Assembly: GCA_900541865.1 (NCBI GenBank)
Contig: UQLO01000011.1
Location: forward strand, 1-64,000
DNA length: 64,000 bases
From: an uncultured Porphyromonadaceae bacterium
GTDB taxonomy: Bacteria > Bacteroidota > Bacteroidia > Bacteroidales > Muribaculaceae
Direction: 5' to 3'
This document shows, one piece after another, positions 51,075 through 59,598 of this stretch (position 1 is the stretch's first letter; every line of letters starts with the position of its first letter). The position numbers were made by a program, and so were the translations under genes. The notes under the pieces are model-generated. The model searched no databases, was not told where the DNA came from, and worked only from the letters and a program-made list of their open reading frames with translations.

Positions 51075-52891
51075 CAGCACGCGCACTCGAACTCCTTGCA
51101 CCGGCAAAAGACCTTGAGACGGGACGTACCGCCATTGACTGCGGCGCCGATGCAGTCTACATCGGCGCACGGGCCTTTGGGGCACGCGCTTCGGCCGGAA
51201 ACAGCACGGCCGACATCGCCGCCTTGGCCGAGTATGCCCACCGTTTCGGGGCGCGAGTGTACGTGACTCTGAACACCATCGTCGAGGAATCCGAGCTCGA
51301 ACAAGCCCGAACCCTTGCTATGGAGCTTGTGGAGGCCGGCGTCGATGCTTTTATCGTGCAGGATATGGCCTACACGCGAATGGGAATCCCAATCGCATTG
51401 CATGCCTCCACGCAGTGCGACATCCGCACTCCGCGCAAGGCCAAGCTGCTTGCCGCCGCAGGATTTACACAGCTTGTGTTGCCGCGCGAATTTACACCGC
51501 GCGAGATTCGCGAGGTCGCCGAGGTGGCCGGAGTGCCCGTCGAAGTTTTCATCCACGGGGCGCGCTGCGTGAGCTACAGCGGCGACTGCCAGATGGGCTA
51601 CGCCGCCACCGGCCGCAGTGCCAACCGGGGCATGTGCCCCCAGATGTGCCGCCTGCCCTTCGACCTCACCGACGCTGCGGGTCACCCGTTGGGCCCGCGA
51701 CGCCACTATCTCTCGCTCTCGGATCTCAAAACGGCCGACCTCGGAGCGCTCGCCGACGCCGGAGCATCTTCGTTCAAGATCGAAGGCCGACTTAAGGACC
51801 GCCGCTATGTGGCCAACGTCGTGGCTTGGTACTCGGCTCGGCTGGACGAGGTCGTAGCGGCCTCCGGAGGGCGATACGTGCGGTCGAGCCACGGCAAATC
51901 CGAGCCGGGGTTCACTCCCGACATCGAAAAGGGATTCTTCCGGCGCCCCAACGGCGGAGGCACGCAGGCTTGTCTGGCTTCGCCCAACGACACCGGCGTC
52001 GAAGTGGGACGTGTGGCCGCTGCCAACGCCTCGCGCGCACGTTCCTTTAAAATAAAGGGGCATGCGGCCCTCGTCAACGGCGACGGCCTGGGCTATTTCG
52101 AGCCGTCCACGGGGCAGTTTCTGGGTTTTCGCCTCAACCGCGCCGAAGGAGCCGAGTGCTATCCGGCTCAGCCCCTGAGCGGCCTTAAACCCGGAATCGC
52201 TCTCTACCGCACATACGACAAACAGTTCACCGACGCACTGGATGCCGCCCGTCCGCGGCGCACTCTGCTGGTCGATTTCGCCCTTGAGCCAGCCGAGTGT
52301 GGGTTTACCCTCTCAGCAAGTGCTGAAAATGGAGTTGAGGCCAAAGTAGAGGTCACCGGAGCCTTCGAGACAGCCGTAAAGCCACAGCAGAGCGCCCGCC
52401 GGAACCTATTGGCCAAGCTCGGCAACACCGACTACCGCCTCGGCGACATCGACGACCGCCTCGGCGATGTTTTCGTGCCGGCCTCGCTCCTGGCCGAAAA
52501 GAGACGCGAAGTGCTTCAAAGCTTGTCGGCAGCCGTACAAGCCGGACATAAAGCCCTCGCCCCGGGCCGTTGCACACTCGCTGCCGACGCCTATGCCGGC
52601 GAGGCACCGCTGAGCTACCACGACAACGTGGCCAACTCGCTGGCCGAAAAATTCTACACAGACCATGGCGCCACAGTGGCCCAGAAAGCCGCCGAATGTG
52701 GCGACCCCGACAAATGCACCGGCCATCAAGTGATGACCACCAAGTACTGTCTGCGCCGCGAACTCGGCGCCTGCCTTCGCACCGCCGACGCCGACAAATA
52801 TCCCCGACCGCTTTTTCTGCGAAATGAGTCGGGCACCTACCGCCTCGACTTCGACTGCTCGCGCTGCGGCATGAACATCATCAAAATCTAA
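51071..52891 (+). CDS. peptidase U32 family protein (TrhP/RlhA-like)
   Basis: 606 residues. The N-terminal TIM-barrel part has ELLAPAKDLETGRTAIDCGA and ADAVYIGARAFGARA. The U32 signature occurs as RCVSYSGDCQMGYAATGRSA, with RGMCPQMCRLPF after it. C-terminal cysteines (YCLRRELGAC, DFDCSRCGM) may hold an Fe-S or metal site. U32 proteins were first called collagenases; several in fact act in tRNA or rRNA hydroxylation. Two such functions are possible here, and RNA modification is the better inference next to housekeeping genes. Confidence 0.92.
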   Translation: MTARALELLAPAKDLETGRTAIDCGADAVYIGARAFGARASAGNSTADIAALAEYAHRFGARVYVTLNTIVEESELEQARTLAMELVEAGVDAFIVQDMAYTRMGIPIALHASTQCDIRTPRKAKLLAAAGFTQLVLPREFTPREIREVAEVAGVPVEVFIHGARCVSYSGDCQMGYAATGRSANRGMCPQMCRLPFDLTDAAGHPLGPRRHYLSLSDLKTADLGALADAGASSFKIEGRLKDRRYVANVVAWYSARLDEVVAASGGRYVRSSHGKSEPGFTPDIEKGFFRRPNGGGTQACLASPNDTGVEVGRVAAANASRARSFKIKGHAALVNGDGLGYFEPSTGQFLGFRLNRAEGAECYPAQPLSGLKPGIALYRTYDKQFTDALDAARPRRTLLVDFALEPAECGFTLSASAENGVEAKVEVTGAFETAVKPQQSARRNLLAKLGNTDYRLGDIDDRLGDVFVPASLLAEKRREVLQSLSAAVQAGHKALAPGRCTLAADAYAGEAPLSYHDNVANSLAEKFYTDHGATVAQKAAECGDPDKCTGHQVMTTKYCLRRELGACLRTADADKYPRPLFLRNESGTYRLDFDCSRCGMNIIKI

Positions 52892-52905
52892 TATCCCGAT
52901 TTTCT

Positions 52906-53190
52906 ATGAACAAAAACCGATTCAGAATCCTGTTGAAGAGCCGCAAGTTCGGCAAGATACTCAAGCACCGGCCATACCGCGTGCGCAATGTACTTGACCG
53001 CGCCAAGTACATATGGCGGCTGAGCTGCTGCGGCCGACACATCACCGCCGCCATTATGGACTGGTTCGAATTCGGGTCTTCGACCACGCTTCGCTACCGG
53101 GGCATTTCCTTCCACTCACTGGTGGAGAACAAAGGGTTGCACCCGCTGGACGCCTTCCTGGAGCTTGATCGCATTCGCCGTGGACGATGA
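52906..53190 (+). CDS. small basic hypothetical protein
   Basis: 94 residues, family not recognised. Starts 14 bases after the U32 gene on the same strand. Strongly basic N-terminus (NKNRFRILLKSRKFGKILKH), a middle with two adjacent cysteines (RLSCCGRHITAAIMDWFEFG), and a C-terminus LHPLDAFLELDRIRRGR. Could be a small RNA-binding protein or a chance frame; its spacing suggests real translation. Confidence 0.5.
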   Translation: MNKNRFRILLKSRKFGKILKHRPYRVRNVLDRAKYIWRLSCCGRHITAAIMDWFEFGSSTTLRYRGISFHSLVENKGLHPLDAFLELDRIRRGR

Positions 53191-53229
53191 GAGCGTAGGC
53201 TCCCGTTTTGCCGAATGGAAAAAAATGAC

Positions 53230-53237
53230 TAATTTTG
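53230..53237 (+). promoter_or_regulatory. -7 box of prfB
   Basis: TAATTTTG fits TAnnTTTG, 68 bases before the GTG start at 53306. Confidence 0.55.
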
Positions 53238-53305
53238 CACACGCCAAAAGGCGGGTGAGCCGCTTTGCGGCCCGATGAAATAACCAACGTTAAAAAACAA
53301 TACAC

Positions 53306-54431
53306 GTGATTACACAGGAACAATTAAAAGAGACTTTTGAGCGTATGCTTGCGCTGAGGAGGTATCTTTGACATCGACGGGAAGAAAATAGCAGTCGAAG
53401 AAGAACAATTACGCACAATGGCCGACGGTTTCTGGGACAATGCCGAAGCCGCCCAGCGCCAGATGAAAAAAATAAAGGATATCCAGAAATGGATCGATGA
53501 CTATGCCGAACTCGAAGGCGCCGTCGACGAGCTCAAGCTTGCCCTTGAATTCTTCAAGGAGGAAATAGTCGAAGAGGCAGAAGTGGATGCAGCCTACAAA
53601 CATGCTGTCACCCTGCTCGAGGAGCTTGAACTCCGAAACATGCTGCGCAACGAAGGCGACATAATGAGCGCCGTGCTCAAAATCAACTCCGGCGCCGGAG
53701 GTACCGAAAGCCAGGACTGGGCCCAGATGCTCATGCGAATGTATATGCGCTGGGCCGAGGACCACAAGTACAAACTTTCGGTAGCCAACCTCCTCGAAGG
53801 CGACGAAGCCGGCATCAAGAGCTGCACGCTCAACATCGAGGGAGACTTCGCCTACGGATTCCTCAAGAGCGAGAATGGCGTGCACCGTCTGGTGCGAGTG
53901 TCGCCCTACAACGCTCAGGGCAAGCGCATGACCTCGTTCGCCTCCGTGTTTGTGACGCCTCTTGTCGACGACACCATCGAAGTGAAGGTCGAACCCGCCC
54001 TGCTGTCGTGGGATACCTTCCGCTCGGGAGGTGCCGGCGGTCAGAATGTGAATAAGGTGGAGTCCGGCGTGCGCCTGCGCTATCAGTTCACCGACCCCTA
54101 TACCGGCGAAAAGGAGGAAATCCTCATCGAAAACACCGAAACGCGCGACCAGCCCAAAAACAAGGAAAACGCCCTCCGCCAGCTGCGTTCCATACTCTAT
54201 GCCAAAGAACTCGACCACCGCATGCAGGAGCAGGCAAAGGTAGAGGCCGGCAAGAAAAAGATAGAGTGGGGCAGTCAGATTCGCAGCTATGTTTTCGACG
54301 ACCGCCGTGTGAAGGACCACCGCACAAACTATCAGACCGCCGACGTCAACGGAGTTATGGACGGCGACCTCGACAATTTCATCAAGGCCTACCTCATGGA
54401 GTTTGCCGAAAGGGACTCCTCGGAAGACTAA
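53306..54431 (+). CDS. prfB: peptide chain release factor 2, programmed +1 frameshift
   Basis: The gene starts at GTG 53306 (MITQEQLKETFERMLALRR) and meets an in-frame TGA at 53369. The site AGGAGGTATCTTTGAC has an internal Shine-Dalgarno AGGAGG, CTT slippery codon, TGA and C, so translation must shift +1 and go on as DIDGKKIAVEEEQ. Joined parts are 53306-53368 and 53370-54431, 374 residues. The GGQ loop is intact (SGGAGGQNVNKVESGVRLR). The stop-codon-recognition tripeptide reads SPY in VRVSPYNAQGKR, not the SPF of E. coli RF2. RF2 stops at UGA and UAA, so low RF2 leads to frameshifting and more RF2. Confidence 0.97.
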
Positions 54432-54445
54432 AAACATGATTAGCA

Positions 54446-55903
54446 ATGCACCAAGGAATGCGTAGACTCCGCCTGCTGCTGCTTGCCGCCCTGGCCTTTT
54501 TCGGGCGCGGGGCAGCGCAGAGTGCGCCGCCGGTCAGCCCGGACGAGCACAAGTCGCTGGCAATATACCAAATAATGGTTGCCTCCTTTATCCACGACCC
54601 GGAGGGATCGCCCGGCTACAACGCCATGTGGGGCCCGGACGGCCACACCAAAAACGGCAACATAGCCGGTATCACCGGTGCGCTGGACCACATCGCATCC
54701 CTTGGCGTCAATGCCATCTGGCTCACACCCGTGTTCGACTCCAGCCGAGCCTTTGGCGGCGAGAAACTGCAGGCTACAGGCTACTTCACCAACGACTATT
54801 TCTCCATCGACCCGCATTTCGGCACCGAAGCCGAATTCCGCACTATGATCGACGAGGCTCACCGCCGCGGCCTCTACGTGATTCTCGACGGTGTGTTCGG
54901 CCACCATGGAGGCGTCACAACCCCTTCGCCGGCAGGACATATGCTCGACACTACCCGGGTGAGCTGCGACCGCGCCGATGGAGGAACCGGCAACGTGGCT
55001 TATCCCGGCTCGCTGGACTATATAAAGGAAGTCGCGACCTATTGGATCGACCGCTACGGCATCGACGGTTGGCGCCTTGACCAAGCTTACCAGGCCATGC
55101 AGGACGGCCACAACTACTGGACAGAAATACGCGCTGCCGTCGAAGAACTTGCTGCCCGGCGCAGGAAGAACGGCGAGCAATGGGGCACCCTCGCTTATAT
55201 GGTAGGCGAAGATTGGGGCGACGCCGACGTGATCAACTGCGGCGTTTACCGCGATAACGGTCTTCTGAGCGCCTTCGACTTTGCCGGTAAGGAACTTATC
55301 TCCGGCCCTATGCAGAGCCTTGAACCGGGCCTTGCAGGTGGTTGGGACGATGTCATCGCCGTGCTTTCTTCGCCCACAACGCGCGGCTACCGCCACGACA
55401 ACTTCCTGCCCAACCTCTTCATTACCAATCACGACGGCTATCGTGCCGCCGATCACTTCGCTCCCGGCGATACCACCAAGTACGCCCGACTGAAGACCCT
55501 CAACGCTATTCTTGCGGCCTATTCCGGCCCTGTGACGCTCTACTACGGCGACGAATACGCCGATACCACTCTGGGCACCACCGGAGGGCAGAAAGACAAC
55601 GTGGCACGCACGTCGGGCCACCTCGAGCCGCGCAACGCCGACGAACGCTCGCTGAAGGACTACATATCGCGCGCTTTCACCTTCCGCCGCAATAATCCGG
55701 CGATGTGGCGCGGCGGGGCCTCTTTCGAGCGACGTACAGTCGACGGAGCGGACGTGCTGACGGTGACCAAGCGCGACACTTCGAGCACCAACGAAGTACA
55801 AATAGTGTTCTCCGACGCCGACGTAGTTCTCGACCTTGGCGAAGGCCGTGAGAACGTAGTCGTGGAGGCTTTTGTGCCGGAATTCATACTTATTCATCCC
55901 TAA
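54446..55903 (+). CDS. alpha-amylase family (GH13) glycosidase, exported
   Basis: 485 residues. N-terminal basic region and hydrophobic core (RRLRLLLLAALAFFGRG) followed by AQSAPP look like a signal peptide. GH13 barrel: IYQIMVASFIHDPEG, GINAIWLTPVF-like VNAIWLTPVFDSS, nucleophile Asp near 211 in IDGWRLDQAYQ, acid Glu near 255 in MVGEDWGD, and third Asp near 329 in FITNHDGYRAADHF. Short for secreted amylases, without extra starch-binding domains. It starts 14 bases after prfB and 4 bases before the lipid kinase gene. Substrate is an alpha-glucan by family. Confidence 0.92.
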   Translation: MHQGMRRLRLLLLAALAFFGRGAAQSAPPVSPDEHKSLAIYQIMVASFIHDPEGSPGYNAMWGPDGHTKNGNIAGITGALDHIASLGVNAIWLTPVFDSSRAFGGEKLQATGYFTNDYFSIDPHFGTEAEFRTMIDEAHRRGLYVILDGVFGHHGGVTTPSPAGHMLDTTRVSCDRADGGTGNVAYPGSLDYIKEVATYWIDRYGIDGWRLDQAYQAMQDGHNYWTEIRAAVEELAARRRKNGEQWGTLAYMVGEDWGDADVINCGVYRDNGLLSAFDFAGKELISGPMQSLEPGLAGGWDDVIAVLSSPTTRGYRHDNFLPNLFITNHDGYRAADHFAPGDTTKYARLKTLNAILAAYSGPVTLYYGDEYADTTLGTTGGQKDNVARTSGHLEPRNADERSLKDYISRAFTFRRNNPAMWRGGASFERRTVDGADVLTVTKRDTSSTNEVQIVFSDADVVLDLGEGRENVVVEAFVPEFILIHP

Positions 55904-55907
55904 CGCC

Positions 55908-56888
55908 ATGCGCCAGACCGCTCTGCTCATCGTCAACCCGGCTTCCGGCACCGTGTCGAAACACCGAATAGTGCCTGACGTTCTCCGCTCGCTCCATAAA
56001 TTAGGGTGGGACGTCGACCTGCGGGCCACCACCGGCCCCGGCCATGCCACCACCCTGGCACGGGAGGGAGCCGCCTCGGGCAAATATTTCGCCGTTCTGG
56101 CCTGCGGCGGCGACGGCACCGTCAACGAAGTTGCCACCGGACTGACCGGTACCAAGACCCCCATGGGCATAATACCGTGCGGCAGCGGCAACGGCCTTGC
56201 GCGCCACCTCGGCATACCGGTCGACGTGCGGCAGTCGATAGCTGTAATCGCCGAAAAGAACATTGTCGACGCCGATTTCGGCACCGCCAACGACAAACCC
56301 TTCTTCTGCACCTTCGGCGTAGGGTTCGACGCCGCTGTGTCGGAGCGCTTCGCGCGCCAGAAACGCCGCGGCTTGATAATGTACTTCAAGAGCGCCATCG
56401 ACGAATACGTGAGCTTCTCGCCGGAGAACTATATAATAGAGGCCAACGGCCAGACAATCTCGGACAAGGCTTATCTGGTGGTGGTCTGCAATGCCAGCCA
56501 GTACGGCAACAACGCCTTCATAGCCCCCTACGCTTCGGTGACCGACGGAGAACTTGATGTCACCGTGGTCCACACGGGCAATATCTTCCAGCAGGCCAAT
56601 CTGGCCGTCGACTTTCTCTCGGGCTACATCGGCAAAAACGCCATGGTCGACACCTTCCGGGCCACCAACCTGCGCATAACCCGCTCTTCGGGCGGAGCTG
56701 CCCACCTCGATGGCGATCCCACCTCCATGCCCGCCACAATAGATATCCGTTGCCACGCCGGTGCTCTGCGCCTTTTCGCACCCACGCGGCAGACCCAGTT
56801 TAAACCCATCATCACCCCCATACGGCTGGGAATACGCGACGCTTACCTGCGCACCATCCAGTTCTTCAAGGGCAACATCGGTTTCTAA
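55908..56888 (+). CDS. diacylglycerol kinase-family lipid kinase (DagK/YegS-like)
   Basis: 326 residues from ATG 55908 (MRQTALLIVNPASGTVSKHR). Conserved NPxSG, then ACGGDGTVNEVATGL and IPCGSGNGLARHLGIP match the DAGK catalytic fold, which phosphorylates diacylglycerol, sphingolipid bases or related lipids. Members exist both as lipid kinases and as undecaprenol-related enzymes; the substrate is not set by the sequence. The C-terminus has the beta-sandwich part. Starts 4 bases after the GH13 gene. Confidence 0.92.
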   Translation: MRQTALLIVNPASGTVSKHRIVPDVLRSLHKLGWDVDLRATTGPGHATTLAREGAASGKYFAVLACGGDGTVNEVATGLTGTKTPMGIIPCGSGNGLARHLGIPVDVRQSIAVIAEKNIVDADFGTANDKPFFCTFGVGFDAAVSERFARQKRRGLIMYFKSAIDEYVSFSPENYIIEANGQTISDKAYLVVVCNASQYGNNAFIAPYASVTDGELDVTVVHTGNIFQQANLAVDFLSGYIGKNAMVDTFRATNLRITRSSGGAAHLDGDPTSMPATIDIRCHAGALRLFAPTRQTQFKPIITPIRLGIRDAYLRTIQFFKGNIGF

Positions 56889-56948
56889 GAGCCGGAATCG
56901 TAAAGGTAGCCGCGCCTAAGGGTCTTTTTGACCAACCCAATGCTTACA

Positions 56949-57055
56949 ATGAGCGACTGCAACGACTATAACGGCAACCCCGAACACGACATTTGGGTAG
57001 ACTACGACTAACCAACACCGGCGAACTCGACGGCTGCTTCGACGAGCCGGACTGA
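56949..57055 (+). pseudogene. possible broken small acidic ORF
   Basis: ATG at 56949 gives MSDCNDYNGNPEHDIWVDYD and stops at 57009-57011. A second frame continues from about 57008 as LTNTGELDGCFDEPD and stops at 57053. Both parts are acidic and coherent, which suggests one small gene broken by a frameshift. The unit is too short to be sure; chance is possible. Confidence 0.35.
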
Positions 57056-57155
57056 GACTATTCAAGAGCAAGGGAGTCGGCACCTCGACCGAACTTAAGC
57101 CGCCGAAATTATGTTTAGGCAGTAAAACGACTCTTATTCGCCATAACCGAAAAAT

Positions 57156-57656
57156 ATGAAAGAGATAAGTCCTCTGCAGATATCGGAAAACGCCATTGAA
57201 CTCTTCGGCAAAGATTGGGCGTTGGTAACAGCCGGCACATACGACGATTTCAACACCATGACCGTTTCCTGGGGCATGGTAGGTTCGTTGTGGGGAGAAC
57301 CTATGGCTACCGTGTTTGTACGCCCCCAACGCTACACCCACCAATTTTTTGAGCGCGAAGGGAAGTATACCATCGCCTTCTTCCACCCCGACATGCGGCG
57401 CATTCTCGGCGTGATGGGGACCAAAAGCGGGCGCGACATCGACAAAATGCACTATCCGGGCCTGACCGCCTACGAGCTTCCGTCCGGTCAAATAGGTTTC
57501 AGGGAGGCCAAACTCATCATAGAGTGCGAAGTGGTTTACTCCGATGTATTCAACGAAGCCGATTTTAAGGACAAAGCCCTACTGAACAAAATATACCCGG
57601 CCCGCGATCTTCACACGCGATATATAGGAAGAATCACGCACGTGTGGGCCGAATAG
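57156..57656 (+). CDS. flavin reductase-like domain protein
   Basis: 166 residues of the FMN-binding split-barrel, DIM6/NTAB type. Motifs are WALVTAGTYDDFNTMTVSWG, SLWGEPMATVFVRPQRYTHQ and YTIAFFHPDMRRIL. These proteins bind FMN and reduce flavin, or are oxidoreductases of unknown substrate. It sits among decayed genes but is itself intact; convergent with the SDR remnant, 19 bases away. Confidence 0.9.
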   Translation: MKEISPLQISENAIELFGKDWALVTAGTYDDFNTMTVSWGMVGSLWGEPMATVFVRPQRYTHQFFEREGKYTIAFFHPDMRRILGVMGTKSGRDIDKMHYPGLTAYELPSGQIGFREAKLIIECEVVYSDVFNEADFKDKALLNKIYPARDLHTRYIGRITHVWAE

Positions 57657-57675
57657 TACTCATTCCCAACGCAGG

Positions 57676-58148
57676 TCAGGGTCGCCGCGGGCCGTAGAAA
57701 AAGGATGCTGTTGCGCCGCCGTCAATAAGGAAATCGGCGCCGGTGATGAAAGCGCCCTGCGGCCGCATAAGCAGCTCGGCGACGTTGGCGATCTCGTCGG
57801 CAGTGCCTGGTCGTCCGGCAGGGCATTTGGCGAACATATTCTTGTAGAACTCGCCTCGCGGGCCGTTGAACTCATCGATGGCCAGAGGAGTGACTATAAT
57901 GCCCGGCGAAATAGAGTTGATGCGTGCGCCTCTCTGGCCCCATTTCACGGCCTGGGCCATTACGCGCTTGACGTTGCACCGCTTGGCCATTTGGTATGCA
58001 TGGTGGGTGTCTTTGATATTTTCGGGATTGAGCATGGCAAGACCTAAAAGGTCCTCGGTGGGCGTGGTGGCCAGCAGAATGTCTTCTTGTGGAGTCAAAG
58101 CCGGCATTCTTGACCGGCTCCGGTCAGAATCATCACATCTTTAGACAT
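57676..58148 (-). pseudogene. short-chain dehydrogenase with large internal deletion
   Basis: From ATG 58148 the minus strand reads MSKDVMILTGAGQ, the normal SDR Rossmann start, and after about 4 codons of wrong frame hits a stop. The rest resumes near 58110 as MPALTPQEDILL and contains the active-site tail and helix (AYQMAKRCNVKRVMAQ), RINSISPGIIVTPLAIDEF and TGADFLIDGGATASF. About 125 residues carrying the rest of the coenzyme site and the catalytic Ser region are missing. The frame from 58107 alone looks open but has no Rossmann N-terminus. Not functional as an SDR. Confidence 0.85.
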
Positions 58149-58279
58149 AGCTTAAGAAAAAAAGTATCACAACGCGAAATTACTCAAGAAAAGCCACCCG
58201 GTGATAACACAGACTCCGGAAAGAATAACCCGATTTACCGATTTGCGGTGAAGTCAATAGAAAAAAACGGTATTATTCA

Positions 58280-58287
58280 CTAACTTT
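58280..58287 (+). promoter_or_regulatory. -7 box of the AraC regulator
   Basis: TAACTTTG fits TAnnTTTG, 8 bases before the start at 58296. Confidence 0.6.
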
Positions 58288-58295
58288 GCAGTGCT

Positions 58296-59192
58296 ATGGA
58301 TACCATCGAACGACTTGAAAGCATACAGGATTACAACAGGTTTCTGGGAATCGAGACCCTGCATCCGCTGGTGAGCGTGGCTGACCTGTCGGAGATTAAA
58401 GCAATACCACACAGCCGGAAGCACTTTGGCTTCTACTGCGTGTTCCTCAAGGAACTCGACTGCGGTACGGTGCTCTACGGGCGGAGCCGCTACGACTATC
58501 AGGAAGGGACTATGCTTTTCATCGGTCCGGGGCAGGTTGCCGGCGTCGACGACGGCGGCGTGACCTACAACCCCAGAGGCTACGTGCTTATGTTTCACCC
58601 TGATTTGCTACACGGCACACCGCTGGCTTCCCGAATGAAGGACTACACCTTTTTCGCCTATTCGAGCGACGAGGCCCTGCATATGTCGGAGCGCGAGAAG
58701 CAGATAATAGTGAACTGTTTTCGCGAAATCCGCGAAGAGCTCGAGCACGCCATCGACAAGCACACCAAGCAAATAGTTGCCTCCAACATCGAGACCTTGC
58801 TCAATCATTGCGTGCGCTTCTACGAGCGACAGTTCATCACCCGCGAAATCAGCAACCACAGCGTACTCGACAAATTGGAGAAAGTAATCCGGGACTATTT
58901 CGACGCCGGCGTTCACCGGAGTCTTGGCCTTCCGACGGTGCAGTACTGCGCCGGCAAGGTATGCCTGTCGGCAAACTACTTCGGCGACCTCATCAAAAAG
59001 GAAACCGGCAAGACGGCCATCGAGCATATCCAGCTCTACGTGATGGCCCGCGCAAAGAAGCTGCTTGCCGAAAGCGACCTCACCGTCAGCGAAATCGCCT
59101 ACGAGCTCGGTTTCAGCTATCCGCACCATCTTAGCCGGGTGTTCAAGAAAGTTGTCGGGATGACTCCCAACGAGTATCGTCGCCAAGCTTAG
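58296..59192 (+). CDS. AraC family transcriptional regulator
   Basis: 298 residues. N-terminal cupin-type sensor domain (~1-150; HFGFYCVFLKELDCGTVLYG, GTMLFIGPGQVAGVDD). The C-terminal double helix-turn-helix at ~195-298 includes CLSANYFGDLIKKETGKTAI and LTVSEIAYELGFSYPHHLSR, then FKKVVGMTPNEYRR. It is transcribed away from the SDR remnant, which it probably once controlled; flavin reductase and the SDR may have been its regulon. The inducer is unknown. Confidence 0.93.
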   Translation: MDTIERLESIQDYNRFLGIETLHPLVSVADLSEIKAIPHSRKHFGFYCVFLKELDCGTVLYGRSRYDYQEGTMLFIGPGQVAGVDDGGVTYNPRGYVLMFHPDLLHGTPLASRMKDYTFFAYSSDEALHMSEREKQIIVNCFREIREELEHAIDKHTKQIVASNIETLLNHCVRFYERQFITREISNHSVLDKLEKVIRDYFDAGVHRSLGLPTVQYCAGKVCLSANYFGDLIKKETGKTAIEHIQLYVMARAKKLLAESDLTVSEIAYELGFSYPHHLSRVFKKVVGMTPNEYRRQA

Positions 59193-59440
59193 CCTTGTCG
59201 GTGTCAGTTGGCCATCAGCGGGCCGTACATAGCCGCGATGACTCACATAAACTCGTGGGCCATAGCACCAATGGGCGTCAAGTCGTACTTCATGGCCGGG
59301 TAGACATTGCTGGTTCCGGAAAGAGCAGAATCAGCTCGGAATATAGGAACTCTTTCGGCGTAGGAAGGCGATTTCGTCCTCGGTGATAGCCAGGTCCTCG
59401 AACATCTCGATTTGCTCTGACAGAGCGGCGGCAATGCCGA
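59193..59440 (-). pseudogene. nicotinate phosphoribosyltransferase remnant
   Basis: Two pieces on the minus strand. The first, about 59440-59332, reads ALSEQIEMFEDLAITEDEIA and FLRRKSSYIPS, as in the N-terminal part of PncB. The second, about 59330-59195, reads SGTSNVYPAMKYDLTPIGAM and AHEFM, then a TGA where Gly is expected, VIAAMYGPLMAN and another stop. The large middle part is deleted, with a frame change at the join. The intact enzyme makes nicotinate mononucleotide for NAD; this copy is dead. Confidence 0.75.
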
Positions 59441-59569
59441 CCCAAAGAGAAAACGCCCTAAGGGGCACCCCGGAGTTCATGCAAGCAAGTGGCAGGCAAG
59501 TTTTGCAGCAAGTTGAAGGCCGGGGTCTTAAAAATTTTTGTTTTTCTTGGTGTTTTGGCGGAAAAGGTG

Positions 59570-59577
59570 TAACTTTG
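59570..59577 (+). promoter_or_regulatory. -7 box of the lplA-gcv operon
   Basis: TAACTTTG fits TAnnTTTG, 21 bases before ATG 59599. It shows that the open frame reaching back to 59383 is not translated from there. Confidence 0.6.
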
Positions 59578-59598
59578 GGGCGCAACCCTCAAAACCGG

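Noticed and set aside
57676..58107. Reading the SDR fragment as an intact 143-residue protein
   Set aside because: It lacks the Rossmann GxxxGxG region, which is found truncated just upstream in another frame.
59383..59598. N-terminal extension of lplA back to 59383
   Set aside because: It crosses the promoter box and the dead pncB fragment; LplA family sequence begins at 59599.
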